Source: Collimonas arenae | Lineage (GTDB): Bacteria > Pseudomonadota > Gammaproteobacteria > Burkholderiales > Burkholderiaceae_D | Reading direction: 5' to 3' | DNA: 64,000 nt | Assembly (NCBI RefSeq): GCF_000786695.1 | Contig: NZ_CP009962.1 | Coordinates: 2,418,001 to 2,482,000 of the forward strand | Part shown: in pieces, positions 45,838 to 55,908 of the stretch | Numbering within the stretch: the stretch's first letter is position 1 | Layout: each line of letters starts with the position of its first letter | Program-made: the position numbers and the translations under genes | The notes under the pieces: generated by a model | Databases searched by the model: none | Seen by the model: the letters and a program-made list of their open reading frames with translations, nothing else | Told to the model about the DNA's origin: nothing

Positions 45838-46626
45838 TTACTTGACCACGGCTTTAGCGCGCAAATCTTGCTGATACGCTTGCAGTTTTTTCTGTTGCAG
45901 CGCTTCAGTGATTTGTGGCTTTACTTCTGCCAGGGTAGGGATCTTGGCTGGACGTACTTCGTCCAGCTTGATGACGTGGTAACCAAACTGGGTCTTGACT
46001 GGAGTGTCAGTCAGTTGGCCCGGTTTCAGTGCTACCAGCGCATCGGAGAAAGGCTTCACGAACGAAGCAGGCGTTGCCCAACCCAGATCGCCGCCATTGG
46101 CTGCCGAACCTGGATCCTTCGATTGCTTGGCCAGATCTTCAAACTTGCCGCCGGCTTTCAGCTTGGCGATGATGGCTTTTGCATCGGCTTCGTTTTCAAC
46201 CAGGATGTGCTGAGCGTGGTATTCCTTGTCGCCGGCTTGTGCCTTGAACTTGTCGTATTCAGCCTGAATGTCAGCATCCTTGATCGGGTTCTTCTTGATG
46301 AAGTCGGCGACCAGGGCGCGGATCAGGATCGATTGGCGGGCGATGTCGGCTTGTGCCTTGACGTCAGGGTTGTTGCCCAGGCCCAGTTTGTCGGCTTCCT
46401 GGATCAGCACTTCACGGTTGATCAGCTCGTCCTTGACCATGGCGCGCAGTTCAGGGGTGTCAGGCTGGCCGCCTTGAGCGCCTTGAGCCGACAATTGCTT
46501 GATCATCATGTCGGCGCGCGACGATGGGATGGCCTTACCGTTCACGACTGCCAGGTTTTGGGCCATAACAGGCAATGCAGCAGCTGCAAAAAGTACCACC
46601 AGTAAACGTGAAGGTTTAAATGTCAT
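45838..46626 (-). CDS. Periplasmic parvulin-type peptidyl-prolyl isomerase
   Basis: 262 residues from the ATG at 46626 (AGGA upstream). Signal peptide MTFKPSRLLVVLFAAAALPVMAQ, an N-terminal SurA-like chaperone helix bundle (about 22-130), and a parvulin domain (about 134-225: YHAQHILVENEADA, GGDLGWATPASFVKPF, TQFGYHVIKLDEV). Similar in kind to plant-pathogen and Bordetella Par27-type proteins. It assists folding of exported proteins and is a second parvulin in this window besides PpiD. Last gene of the selO-msrB-yciB-bolA series, after a gap of 126 bases, and may have its own promoter. Confidence 0.9.
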   Translation of the reverse strand: MTFKPSRLLVVLFAAAALPVMAQNLAVVNGKAIPSSRADMMIKQLSAQGAQGGQPDTPELRAMVKDELINREVLIQEADKLGLGNNPDVKAQADIARQSILIRALVADFIKKNPIKDADIQAEYDKFKAQAGDKEYHAQHILVENEADAKAIIAKLKAGGKFEDLAKQSKDPGSAANGGDLGWATPASFVKPFSDALVALKPGQLTDTPVKTQFGYHVIKLDEVRPAKIPTLAEVKPQITEALQQKKLQAYQQDLRAKAVVK

Positions 46627-46752
46627 TATCAAATCCTAAATTGGGGAGGTTGTTAATAAATTAATCAATGCGGAATCAGAAGAGAATAACCGAAGTAAAT
46701 TTGAACGACAATTATTCTTTCCGATTACATATAAATATGTAGGTGCATATAT

Positions 46753-47031
46753 TCAAGCAGCTTTTGTTTCAGATGGAGCCAGTGCAGTGATAGCCAGTGC
46801 ATGAATTTCGGCGTGCATCATATCAGCGAGGCAATCATACACCAGCCTATGCCGTTTTAAGCGATTTTGTCCTTCAAAAACCGCGCAAACTATCCGTACC
46901 CGATAATGCCCGCCGCCTGAAGCCGCACCGGCGTGTCCCACATGCAGCGCCGATTCATCCTCCACTATACATTCCAGCGGGGCAAGCCCAGTCGTCAATT
47001 TGTTACGAATGGTATCAAGCCTTGGGTTCAT
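46753..47031 (-). CDS. bolA: BolA-family protein
   Basis: 92 residues from the ATG at 47031, inside the end of yciB (17-base overlap); the longer frame is not needed. BolA fold with the conserved [47 protein letters not shown] segment; the invariant His in RHR/HRLVY is present. BolA proteins work with monothiol glutaredoxins in Fe-S trafficking or as stress regulators. Overlap with yciB implies translational coupling. Confidence 0.9.
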   Translation of the reverse strand: MNPRLDTIRNKLTTGLAPLECIVEDESALHVGHAGAASGGGHYRVRIVCAVFEGQNRLKRHRLVYDCLADMMHAEIHALAITALAPSETKAA

Positions 47032-47647
47032 CTGGATCCTTGATGTATTTGGAGAGCATGATACTTTGGCCGATGACAAATGCAAACATCAGCCCCATGC
47101 CACCGAACAATTTGAAATTGACCCAGGTTGCGGTAGGGAAGTTGAAAGCGATATACAGGTTGAGACAGCCCATGAAAACAAAAAAAGCTACCCAGGCAAA
47201 ACTTACGCGCAGCCAGATCGGATCAGGCAGGGCTAGCTGTTTTTCCATTATTGTGCGGATCAGGTTCTTTTTCAGCAGCAGTTGGCTGATCAGCAATGCG
47301 GTCGCAAACGCCCAATAAAGGACGGTCGGCTTCCATTTGATAAAGGTCTCATTATGGAAATAGATAGTGAGGCCGCCGAATACGGTAATGATCAGGAACG
47401 ATACCCACAGCATGCCGTCGACTTTCTTCCGGCGCAGCAGCAGATAACCAATCTGCGCCACAGTGGCCACAATCGCCACTGCTGTCGCCAGTAGTACCGG
47501 CGTTTGGGAAGCGGTGACGACGCCGCCGGAAACGAAACCGGACAAGTAATGGCTGACCAGCGATTGTGCTGCGTCCGGACTGCCTTCGCTCCATTTGAAG
47601 ATACCGAAGAAAAGTATTACCGGGAAAAGGTCGAACAAGAACTTCAT
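47015..47647 (-). CDS. yciB: Septation protein A / inner-membrane protein YciB
   Basis: 210 residues, five or six hydrophobic segments. N-terminus [18 protein letters not shown] and the motif [20 protein letters not shown] near the C-terminus are family signatures (IspZ/YciB). It affects cell-envelope integrity and septation, and interacts with cell-division and elongation proteins in E. coli. It sits between msrB and bolA, a frequent betaproteobacterial order. Confidence 0.93.
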   Translation of the reverse strand: MKFLFDLFPVILFFGIFKWSEGSPDAAQSLVSHYLSGFVSGGVVTASQTPVLLATAVAIVATVAQIGYLLLRRKKVDGMLWVSFLIITVFGGLTIYFHNETFIKWKPTVLYWAFATALLISQLLLKKNLIRTIMEKQLALPDPIWLRVSFAWVAFFVFMGCLNLYIAFNFPTATWVNFKLFGGMGLMFAFVIGQSIMLSKYIKDPDEPKA

Positions 47648-47704
47648 GTGTTTGCGGTGCTTTCAGTCAGGGTAAATGGTTGTAGATGGATCGGTCCGGT
47701 GTGC

Positions 47705-48106
47705 TTAGCCGGCAGGTTCGAACCGCAGCGACGCCGAATTGATGCAGTAACGTAAGCCGGTGGGCGGCGGCCCGTCCGGAAACACGTGGCCGAGATGGGC
47801 GTCGCACACTTTACATAAAATTTCAGTGCGCATCATGCCATGAGTCCGGTCAACGCGCTCTTCTACGTTATCTGGATTGATAGCTTTGAAATAGCTAGGC
47901 CAGCCGCAGCCGGAGTCGAATTTGGCATCCGATTCAAACAATGGGGTGTCGCAGCACACGCAGGTATAGATACCGTGCTCGTGATGATCCCAGAAGCGGC
48001 CGGTAAAAGCCCGTTCGGTCGCCGCATGGCGGGTAACTTCGTATTCCATCGGTTCGAGTTCGGCGCGCCATTCGGCGTCGGTCTTGCTGATTTTGGTCGT
48101 GCTCAT
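47705..48106 (-). CDS. msrB: Peptide-methionine (R)-S-oxide reductase MsrB
   Basis: 133 residues from the ATG at 48106 (GGAAC upstream). Reduces methionine-R-sulfoxide in proteins. Zinc ligands C49/C52 (CVCC) and C98/C101 (CKVC), resolving Cys in SGCGWPSY and catalytic C121 in [13 protein letters not shown]. No signal peptide, so cytoplasmic. It starts 11 bases after selO ends on the same strand. Confidence 0.95.
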   Translation of the reverse strand: MSTTKISKTDAEWRAELEPMEYEVTRHAATERAFTGRFWDHHEHGIYTCVCCDTPLFESDAKFDSGCGWPSYFKAINPDNVEERVDRTHGMMRTEILCKVCDAHLGHVFPDGPPPTGLRYCINSASLRFEPAG

Positions 48107-48117
48107 GTTTTCAGTTC

Positions 48118-49614
48118 CTAGGACGAACAACTGACTTCCAGCCCGCGCGCCCAGTCCGGCGGCAATGCGGAGTATTTTGCATGTTGCGGTTGTTCGTCAA
48201 ACGGGTTTTCAAGGATTTCCAATAGTTTTCCGACTTCCGAGAAGTCTTTATTTTGCGCCTGTTCGATTGCAGTTTGCGCCAAATAGTTTCGCAGCACATA
48301 TTTGGGGTTGCAAGCATCCATTGCAAGCTTGCGGCTCTGGTCCTGGCTATTCTCCAATTTCAGGCGTGTGCGGTATTGTAACGCCCAGGCGTCGAATGCC
48401 GCACGGTCGATAAACAAGTCGCGCAGGGCGCTATCGCCGCCTGCGTCGTCCAGCCGCAAATTGCCCAACTGGCGGAAAAACAGCGTGAAATCGACGTGAC
48501 TGGCTTGCATGATGGCAAACATGGCGTCTAGTAATTTATCGTCATCCGCCTGTTGCGTAGCCAGGCCCAGCTTGGCATGCAGCAGTTCATCCAGCTTCTT
48601 GTCGTAATGCGCCTGATAGCTGGCCAGCGCCGCCTCGGTCGCCTCGACGCTGCCGATCAAAGGCAGCAGAGCCTGGCCCAGCGCAAAGCAATTCCAATGG
48701 CCGATCTGCGGTTGCTTGTTATAGGCATAACGACCTTGCTGGTCGGTATGGTTGCAGATATGGCCCGGATCGTAGGCTTCCATGAAGCCGTACGGACCGT
48801 AATCCAGCGTCAGGCCCAGGATCGACATATTGTCGGTATTCATTACGCCATGCATGAAGCCCACCGCCTGCCATTGCGCCATCAGATGTGCGGTACGGCG
48901 CGTTACTTCGGCCAGCAGCGCCTGATAAGGATTGGCGGCCGCCAGCAATTCAGGATAAAAGCCGGCGATGGCATAGTCCGCCAGGGTTTTCAGATTTTCA
49001 GGCTGGTTGTTGTAATACCAATGCTCGAACGACCCAAAGCGCACAAAGCTTGGCGCCATACGCGTCACTACCGCGGTGGTCTCGGGCCGCTCGCGCATCG
49101 CAAGCTGATCGGAGCCGATGACAGCTAGCGCGCGGGAAGTAGGGATGCCAAGCGCCGCCATGGCCTCCGAGCACAGATATTCACGGATCGACGAACGCAG
49201 TACGGCGCGGCCATCGCCCATGCGCGAGTAAGGCGTAGCTCCCGCGCCTTTAAGTTGCAATTCCATCCGGCCGCCGTCGCGGGCGGCGACATCACCCAGC
49301 AGAATTGCCCGGCCATCGCCCAGTTGCCCAGCCCAGACGCCGAATTGATGGCCGGAATAGACCGCTGCCAGCGGCGCTGAGTTGGGCAGGGGGCGGTTGC
49401 CGGCCAGAGCTTGCACTAGTTCTTCGTCGCTCAAAGTTGTTTGGGGTAATCCAATCAATGCCGCTGCGGACCTACTGGTGCCGACTAGATAAGGCGACGG
49501 CAAAGGGCTGGGTGCCAGGTGGGTATAGAAAGGTGCGGGCAGAGTAGCGAAGGAGTTGCTGACAGTGAGGGTATCGATGCTCCGTGGTATTGGTGATGCG
49601 GAGGGGGTGTTCAT
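48118..49614 (-). CDS. selO: Protein adenylyltransferase SelO (YdiU family)
   Basis: 498 residues from the ATG at 49614. SelO is a pseudokinase that transfers AMP from ATP to Ser/Thr/Tyr of redox proteins. Family motifs: [51 protein letters not shown] and [12 protein letters not shown]. The C-terminal selenocysteine/cysteine region reads LEVSCSS, with a Cys third from the end, as in many bacterial forms. Directly followed by msrB, forming an oxidative-stress unit. Confidence 0.95.
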   Translation of the reverse strand: MNTPSASPIPRSIDTLTVSNSFATLPAPFYTHLAPSPLPSPYLVGTSRSAAALIGLPQTTLSDEELVQALAGNRPLPNSAPLAAVYSGHQFGVWAGQLGDGRAILLGDVAARDGGRMELQLKGAGATPYSRMGDGRAVLRSSIREYLCSEAMAALGIPTSRALAVIGSDQLAMRERPETTAVVTRMAPSFVRFGSFEHWYYNNQPENLKTLADYAIAGFYPELLAAANPYQALLAEVTRRTAHLMAQWQAVGFMHGVMNTDNMSILGLTLDYGPYGFMEAYDPGHICNHTDQQGRYAYNKQPQIGHWNCFALGQALLPLIGSVEATEAALASYQAHYDKKLDELLHAKLGLATQQADDDKLLDAMFAIMQASHVDFTLFFRQLGNLRLDDAGGDSALRDLFIDRAAFDAWALQYRTRLKLENSQDQSRKLAMDACNPKYVLRNYLAQTAIEQAQNKDFSEVGKLLEILENPFDEQPQHAKYSALPPDWARGLEVSCSS

Positions 49615-50253
49615 GAGCAAATTTCGTCCTGGTGAATATAGAGGGGCGCACGATGCCGTAGCCAAGCAAGGGAGCATTTTAGTTTACGTCCGTATTTATT
49701 GTGCGAAGACATCGATATTGCCATCTGAGAATCGGGTGCCCGCGAGTCCCTGCTGAAATTAATGCAACATTTTCCAATTACCCTCCAGAAATTAGTTGCT
49801 TTTCCACATTGATATATAGATAATGCGAAACATAATGTAACAAAACGTACAAATAGTAACTAAATGTAAGTACATTATTTCCCAGGGGGGGAATTCCTTG
49901 TTTTCTTATCAAATTACGTTGCAGCCGCCATGCGGCTCGTCGTCGCGTCCTTGCGCGCTGAAATCCTGCTGCGTTCCTGTTTCTGTATCACGAAATGGTC
50001 GCGCTCGGACCCGTCTTCCGAATTTGCCGCCCGCCGAAGTGTCCTGAAACTGTCGGGGATAGTTTGCCTGGATAGTTGCAAGTCAGGAAACGAATATCTG
50101 GCGCTGGGTCAATAACAATCGATTCGTTTCCTTGTCGCCGATTTTCCCAAATAGTTTTCAGCAGGCCTTGAGCAGATCCTGATTGGCCTCGTCCCGCAAG
50201 GGATCGACTGGCAGGACTGCAATGCGCGTTTTCACTAGCACTGAATCAATCTT
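49615..50253. promoter_or_regulatory. Control region between selO and the large surface-protein cluster
   Basis: 639 bases without a supported gene. Right of the selO start the DNA becomes strongly AT-rich (49745-49880), with a short palindrome AATGTA-AG-TACATT at 49864-49877 and a run of seven G at 49885. This is a likely promoter region for the downstream cluster, with a long leader. A frame at 49930-50115 has no ribosome-binding site or recognisable features and is not called. An 11-bp inverted repeat lies at 50085-50132. Confidence 0.5.
50085..50132 (+). repeat. 11-bp perfect inverted repeat in the leader of the surface cluster
   Basis: AGGAAACGAAT (50085-50095) and ATTCGTTTCCT (50122-50132) enclose 26 bases. 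As RNA it would form a stable hairpin 121 bases before the first start codon. No T run follows, so it is not a plain terminator. Confidence 0.7.
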
Positions 50254-53200
50254 ATGCCGCCTTTTGCCTTCCTGCGACACACTTACAGATGTCAGTCGAC
50301 GTCACTGTTTGCCCTTCCAATGATAGAGGGCGGATGGCTGTCGGCCAGTCGTTTGGCGCAGGTAATTCTGGCCAGGCTTTCGCACCTCGGATTGTTCGCG
50401 GCAGGCGTCCTGTGCCTGCTGTACGGCATGTCGCAAGCGACGGCGCAGACCATGGTGTCAGAAGCGATTGCGGCTGACGCTCACTGGACCCTGGCCAACA
50501 GCCCATACGTGATTAATGGCGAGGTTACCGTGCAGGGCGGCGCCATGCTGACGATTGATGCCGGCGTTACCGTGTACATGACGGCGAATGCCGGGCTAAC
50601 AGTGCAGGCCGGCGGAATTCGCGCTGCGGGCACCGCGGCCAATCCGATCCGCGTGTTATCTGACAAGTCCCGGCAGGGACAAGCTGCTGTTGCGGGCGAC
50701 TGGAATCAATGGGTTTTTAATGCCGGCACCGTCAACACACAACTCGACCACGTGCTGTTTCAACATGGCAAAGGTTTGGCAGTCAATGGCGCAGCACCCG
50801 TGTTCAACTACCTCAATCTTCGCAATCACAAAGGCGCGGCGATCGCAATCGATCTGTCAGCTTCTCCGACCGGCATCGCTAACCAAGCCAGCGGCAACGG
50901 CTTGAATGGCGTCGCGGTTCCTGCCGGGGATATTGCCGGCAGCGTCAAATGGGGCTTGCGCGGCATTCCCTACATAGTCACGTCTGGCATCGTATCGGTG
51001 GGAGCGTCGCCGACGCTGCAAAGCGTCACGCCGAACACTGTAGAGCAGGGGCAGACGGTGACTTTGACACTTAGTGGTAGCCGGCTCGAAGGCGTCGGCA
51101 AGCTGGCTTTTGATAAAGCCGGACTGGCGCTGACGCCGTTTAGCGGTGGCTCCGCCAGTCAGATATTCGTACAAGTCAAAGTGGATCCCAAGGCTGCTAT
51201 TGGAAGCGCCAACCTGGAAATGCAGGTAGATGCGGGCTTGCTCACTCTTGCAAACGCGATCAGCGTAACGCAGCCGATGTCGGTGATCAGCACGGTAGCG
51301 CCAACTACCATCATAGCGGGCGGAGGAGAAACCGAGATCACGCTGACTGGCCGCAATTTCAGCAATGTGTCTGAAGTATTGTTCAATGGCGCCGCGGTGC
51401 CGACGCGCTTTGTCAATTCGACTGAACTGCGCGCAACCTTGCCAAGCCAGACCGTGATAGGGACCTTGCAGGCGCAGGTGCGCTGGCCGGATGCTCAGCA
51501 AGTCGGAAAATTCCTGCTGTCGAATCAGGTGGGACTCGCCGTCCAGGCACCAGTGCCGCCTACCGTCAGCGTTGAGCCGACGCCGATTGCTTTGCCACCA
51601 GACAGCAAGGCGCGCAATATCACTGTGCGTTTGTCAAAAGCGGATTATCGCGCCAACACATTGCGCTTCTCGATTTCCGATGCGAGCAAGGCGTCGGTGA
51701 CGGCAAGCGTGCTGATTCCTGCCGGCCAGACTACCGCTCAGGTCACGATTACGCCATTGGCAACTGGGACGGTCAGCCTGAGCGTCAGTTCGGACACCTT
51801 GCAAGGGATCAGCGTGCCGGTGTTCATCACCGCCGATTTCCGCGGCGCCAATACGGCCTACGCAGCAGCAGTTGGCGTCAACGTGTTGTCCAATGCGGTG
51901 CCAGTGACGCGTCAGATCACGCTGGTGAATGCCAATGTCGGCGTCGCCGTCGGCGCCGTGCTGAGCAATGTGTCGCCAGCCGCCTGGGTTGTCGGCAGCA
52001 AACCGCTTGTCACTATCCGTGGTGCCGGAATTCCTGCCAACGCACAACTGGCACTGGTGCCGAACACTGGCGTGACGCTTGGCGCGGTAACTGTCAGCGA
52101 CGATGGCAGCCAGCTTAGCGCCACCTTCGACACTGCCGCAGATGCCCCGCTCGGTCCGCGCAAGCTAGTAATCAAGGATGCTGCCGGCAAGGAATTGACT
52201 TTCGCCGATCCGGCCAAGACTACCGTGCAACTGATGAGCGGTTTGCCGCAGATCGTCTCTATCGATCCGCTGTTCGGCGCGCGCGACTCGACTGTCAAGT
52301 TGGTGGTGCAGGGGCGCAATCTGCAGCAAGGCCAGGTCCGTGTCCTGAACGATGCCGGCATCCGTATCGACAGCATGCCGCAGGTGAATGCCGACGGCAC
52401 AACGTTGACGGCCTACCTGCAGATTGCGGCCGATGCGCCGACAGGCAGCCGCGTGATACAGATTGCCACGCCGGCCGGCAGTTCGACAGCGACTGCTGCG
52501 ATCGCCAATACATTCACGGTGGTCAGCTCTGTCAGCGGCACCTTGTCGCCGATTGCTGCGCCGTTGGTCGGAGTCATGGTGGGCGCGGCTCCAGGTCCAA
52601 ATACCAATCCCTATCTGGTGAATGCCAAGTCGGTTGGCGTGGTGCTGGGCAGTGGCATCACAGAGGTGGTGCCCAATACCGGTGTGATCGGCACTGATGT
52701 CAGCGTGACAGTACGCGGCGCAGGATTGCAAGGCGTGACCACCGCCAGCCTGTTGCCTGCGACTGGCGTGACGATACTTGGAACACCGAACGTCAATCCT
52801 TTGGGCACCGACTTGTCTTTCACCGTGCGGATCGATGCGGATGCGGCATTGGGCACCCGGAAACTGGTGTTGGCGACGGCTAACGGACCGGTGACATTTG
52901 TCAATGCCAGCGGCGCCAATTTCCTGATCAGCGCCCGTGTTCCGGAACTGATTTCGGTGACGCCGCAAGTGCTGCAGATCGGCCAGCCGGCCGTAAAGCT
53001 GACAGCGCGTGGCCGCAATTTCTCGAACGTCGCAGCAGTGCGCCTCGATCCGGCGCAAGGCGTAACCGTGACCGGACCGCTTGATACCAATCCTGATGCC
53101 ACGGTCCTGAGTTTCTCTGTTGCGGTAGCTGCCGGCGCGCCAGCGGGCGACCGTGTCGTGGTTGTGACATCTGCTGCCGGCGATTCTTCTTCATCGCCGC

Positions 53201-54009
53201 AGCCTGGCAATACAGTGCATGTCGCCAGCCAGAGCGGCGTTACCTACGCCGACTTACCTTCGCAGGTGGTCGGGGTGCAGAACGGCGCCGTGATCGTGCC
53301 GCCGCCGCAACGTATCGATGGCACGCTGGCATCGTCAACTGTTGGTGTCTTGGTAGGCAGTGCATCGCCGCCGCAAAGTGCAGTGCGCAGTGCTTCCAGC
53401 ATGCCGGTCGGCGTGTTGCTTGGCAGTGGTGCGCTGACGCTCAGTCCGAACGGTTGGTTGCAAGGCGCTAACGGCAATATCACCCTCAATGGTCGTGGCC
53501 TGAACAATGTCACTGCCGTCAGCGTGACGCCGGCGACAGGGTTGTTGTTAGGCACGCAGGCGATTAGCGACGACGGTACGCAATTGTCGGTATCCTTGTC
53601 TGTTGCGCCGGATGCGCCAAGAGTACTGCGCCGGTTAATCCTGGCGACTGCGAGCGGCGCCGAACTACCGTTCGCAGATCCTGCCACCGGGCGCTTCGGC
53701 ATTGGCATGCTGCCTAGCGTCAGTTCGATGTCGCCAATTGTCCTGTCGCAAGGGAAGGGCAGCAGCCTGACCGTGCGCGGCGCTAACCTGAAGGACGTCA
53801 ACGGTCTTGTCTTCCTGCCCGCCAGCGGCGTGCATGTCGGCTCAGATCTGATCTGGTCGCAGGATGCCCTGGGCGAATTGCTGACGGTTTCGATCTATGC
53901 CGATCCGGATGCCGCGCTGGGCAGCAGGGCGATCCGCTTCGATGTGCCGGGCGGCAGTACATCCACTACGCCGACGCCGTCCAACACCATCAATGTTGTC
54001 GCGCAATGA
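50254..54009 (+). CDS. Large exported IPT/TIG-repeat protein with N-terminal beta-helix-like module
   Basis: 1251 residues, not recognised as a named protein. Start uncertain: ATG at 50254 or at 50320; neither has a clear ribosome-binding site, and the second gives a more normal signal peptide ending YGMSQATAQ. Residues about 70-230 resemble a beta-helix entry module (GEVTVQGGAMLTIDAGVTVYM, GDWNQWVFNAG). Two IPT/TIG-like Ig domains follow (from about 252, PTLQSVTPNTVEQGQTVTL, and 342, ISTVAPTTIIAGGGETEI), then another Ig-like segment (435-530). The C-terminal 690 residues are three tandem copies of a two-domain unit (from about 561, 770 and 1029), each opening with VGVxVG. No catalytic motif, cysteine or sortase-like anchor is visible. 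Probable structural surface or secreted protein. Confidence 0.75.
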   Translation: MPPFAFLRHTYRCQSTSLFALPMIEGGWLSASRLAQVILARLSHLGLFAAGVLCLLYGMSQATAQTMVSEAIAADAHWTLANSPYVINGEVTVQGGAMLTIDAGVTVYMTANAGLTVQAGGIRAAGTAANPIRVLSDKSRQGQAAVAGDWNQWVFNAGTVNTQLDHVLFQHGKGLAVNGAAPVFNYLNLRNHKGAAIAIDLSASPTGIANQASGNGLNGVAVPAGDIAGSVKWGLRGIPYIVTSGIVSVGASPTLQSVTPNTVEQGQTVTLTLSGSRLEGVGKLAFDKAGLALTPFSGGSASQIFVQVKVDPKAAIGSANLEMQVDAGLLTLANAISVTQPMSVISTVAPTTIIAGGGETEITLTGRNFSNVSEVLFNGAAVPTRFVNSTELRATLPSQTVIGTLQAQVRWPDAQQVGKFLLSNQVGLAVQAPVPPTVSVEPTPIALPPDSKARNITVRLSKADYRANTLRFSISDASKASVTASVLIPAGQTTAQVTITPLATGTVSLSVSSDTLQGISVPVFITADFRGANTAYAAAVGVNVLSNAVPVTRQITLVNANVGVAVGAVLSNVSPAAWVVGSKPLVTIRGAGIPANAQLALVPNTGVTLGAVTVSDDGSQLSATFDTAADAPLGPRKLVIKDAAGKELTFADPAKTTVQLMSGLPQIVSIDPLFGARDSTVKLVVQGRNLQQGQVRVLNDAGIRIDSMPQVNADGTTLTAYLQIAADAPTGSRVIQIATPAGSSTATAAIANTFTVVSSVSGTLSPIAAPLVGVMVGAAPGPNTNPYLVNAKSVGVVLGSGITEVVPNTGVIGTDVSVTVRGAGLQGVTTASLLPATGVTILGTPNVNPLGTDLSFTVRIDADAALGTRKLVLATANGPVTFVNASGANFLISARVPELISVTPQVLQIGQPAVKLTARGRNFSNVAAVRLDPAQGVTVTGPLDTNPDATVLSFSVAVAAGAPAGDRVVVVTSAAGDSSSSPQPGNTVHVASQSGVTYADLPSQVVGVQNGAVIVPPPQRIDGTLASSTVGVLVGSASPPQSAVRSASSMPVGVLLGSGALTLSPNGWLQGANGNITLNGRGLNNVTAVSVTPATGLLLGTQAISDDGTQLSVSLSVAPDAPRVLRRLILATASGAELPFADPATGRFGIGMLPSVSSMSPIVLSQGKGSSLTVRGANLKDVNGLVFLPASGVHVGSDLIWSQDALGELLTVSIYADPDAALGSRAIRFDVPGGSTSTTPTPSNTINVVAQ

Positions 54010-54152
54010 GTACGAAACTGAATAACCGCCGCAGGCAAGGAGCCGTCATGGCAATTGAAAACACTATCAGCACTATTTTTGCAAAAGCACCAAAGCACGC
54101 GGGCGACCGCACAGCATTTCTTTCCCGTTATCCTAGTTTGAGGACTTCATCC

Positions 54153-55718
54153 ATGCATACCCAATATCCAGCGCTGAAGCAGGCATCGACGCGCACTGTC
54201 CCGCTACCGGCGAAGCGTAGCTTGGTCTTCCTGATTTCTGCGATTGCGGCGATGTCCGCGCATGCGTTCAGTAGCGGTAGCACGGGTGCCGACGGTGCGT
54301 TTAGCCCGACCGTCAATACGGAAATTGTGCTGCCGCCATCGGGGGTGTTTAACTACACCAGCATCAATATTCCTGTCGGTATTACAGTAACTTTCAAAAA
54401 AAACGTTGCTAACACCCCTGTTTTTCTGCTCGCCAGTGGCAATGTGACGATAGCCGGCAAGATAGACATTACAGGAAATGATGCAAAACCTACAGGTACA
54501 TACGGTGATGGCGCATTGGCTGATGATGGAGTTCCGGGAACGAGCGGCCCCGGCGGTTATGACGGTGGCCGTGGTGGTCGAAGTGACGCGGCATTACGTG
54601 GGGAAGTTGTCCGCGGAGGAAGCGGTCTCGGACCTGGCGGTGGGCAAGGGGGTATAGAAGGCCCGGACGATTGTTCAGGCGCTCCTTACTATAGTTACTA
54701 TAAATATGTCGGATCCGGCGGGGCCTATGCTACTGATACGCATCCGCCGTTTTCTATTTGGACATGTGGGAGCATCAAGGCTATGACGTTTAAAGCGTAT
54801 GGTTCAGCCTTGTTGCAACCGTTGATAGGCGGTTCCGGTGGCGGCGGAGGGCGAGGGGGGATAAGTTATCCAGGCAGTGGTGGAGGTGGTGGGGCAGGAG
54901 CTATTTTAATTGCGTCTTCAGGCGCATTCAATATTACTGGAACCATCGATGCCACAGGTGGTGACGGAGGCGGGAACGCTGGAACCGGAGCCGGAGGCAA
55001 TGGCGCAGGTGGTTCCGGCGGCGCGATCCGTATAGTCGCGTCATCGATTTCGGGTAACGGGGCGATGCTGGCCAATGGTGGGTGTATCAATTCCAACAAT
55101 CAACGTCGCCAATTCTGCGGTTCTGATGGGGCTTACAATCAATATGGGGGTTCGTCCGGGCGAATTCGAATAGAAGCTGATGCTATTACTTTCTCGGGAA
55201 CGTCTCAACCTGCTTACTCAAAAGATGTTCCCGGGCCGGTGTTCATAAGTAGCGTACCAAGTATGCGTATCGCGTCGGTCGCTGGTCAAGTTGTGCCGCC
55301 CAATCCAACTGGTAATGCCGATATTACGCTGCCCGCAACTACCACTGGCGCGGTTGATGTTACTTTTGAGACCAGTAATGTACCAGCTGGGAATACGGTA
55401 CTTTTACGCGTGGTTCCCGCTTATGGTCAACCGATCGAAGCACTGAGCCCAGCGATCTCCGGTAGCACTGGTACTGGTAGTGCCACTGTCTCGGTGACTT
55501 TACCAGCCGGCCCCAGCACGCTCCAGGCCACCACCACCTACACCATCGTGGTGGCCGGCACCATCGACCTCTCTCGCTTCGCACAAAACGAAGCAGTGGA
55601 AAAAGTCGAAGTAACCGTATCGATGGTCGGTGAAACCAAGGCTCGCCTGCTGACCGCCAATGGCAATATCTACCCGGTGTCCTATGCGACTTTGCGTGCA
55701 GCCGGATTCCAGGGGTGA
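54153..55718 (+). CDS. Exported glycine-rich protein of the surface cluster
   Basis: 521 residues from the ATG at 54153, which has GAGG 9 bases upstream and gives a signal peptide (KRSLVFLISAIAAMSAHA). The frame is open to 54006, where an ATG overlaps the previous stop, and an ATG at 54048 has AGGAG upstream, so a longer protein is possible. After the signal come beta-rich repeats (NTPVFLLASGNVTIAGKIDI) and two glycine-rich stretches (GGYDGGRGGRSDAALRG and GGSGGGGGRGG) with few charged residues. A C-terminal Ig-like domain includes TTTYTIVVAGTIDLSRFAQ. GC falls in 54300-55400. Not recognised; probably a secreted matrix or filament protein. Confidence 0.7.
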   Translation: MHTQYPALKQASTRTVPLPAKRSLVFLISAIAAMSAHAFSSGSTGADGAFSPTVNTEIVLPPSGVFNYTSINIPVGITVTFKKNVANTPVFLLASGNVTIAGKIDITGNDAKPTGTYGDGALADDGVPGTSGPGGYDGGRGGRSDAALRGEVVRGGSGLGPGGGQGGIEGPDDCSGAPYYSYYKYVGSGGAYATDTHPPFSIWTCGSIKAMTFKAYGSALLQPLIGGSGGGGGRGGISYPGSGGGGGAGAILIASSGAFNITGTIDATGGDGGGNAGTGAGGNGAGGSGGAIRIVASSISGNGAMLANGGCINSNNQRRQFCGSDGAYNQYGGSSGRIRIEADAITFSGTSQPAYSKDVPGPVFISSVPSMRIASVAGQVVPPNPTGNADITLPATTTGAVDVTFETSNVPAGNTVLLRVVPAYGQPIEALSPAISGSTGTGSATVSVTLPAGPSTLQATTTYTIVVAGTIDLSRFAQNEAVEKVEVTVSMVGETKARLLTANGNIYPVSYATLRAAGFQG

Positions 55719-55908
55719 TCGTTAGCTCCAGCCGCACATAAGCAAGCTTGACGCAACGCGATGAATCCAGCAGCGCTGCATGGGGATTCCAGAATCCTTG
55801 CAGTACCGGCCAGGATCTGTCCGGACCGGATTCATCGCGCAGGTTCTTGCAGCTGACCGTAACCATTCCACGGCCGTCGCCAGGATATCAACCGTTTTAC
55901 GATGACAT

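Noticed and set aside
49930..50115. 61-codon frame in the gap before the surface cluster
   Set aside because: No ribosome-binding site, no domain or signal, in a region better explained as leader.
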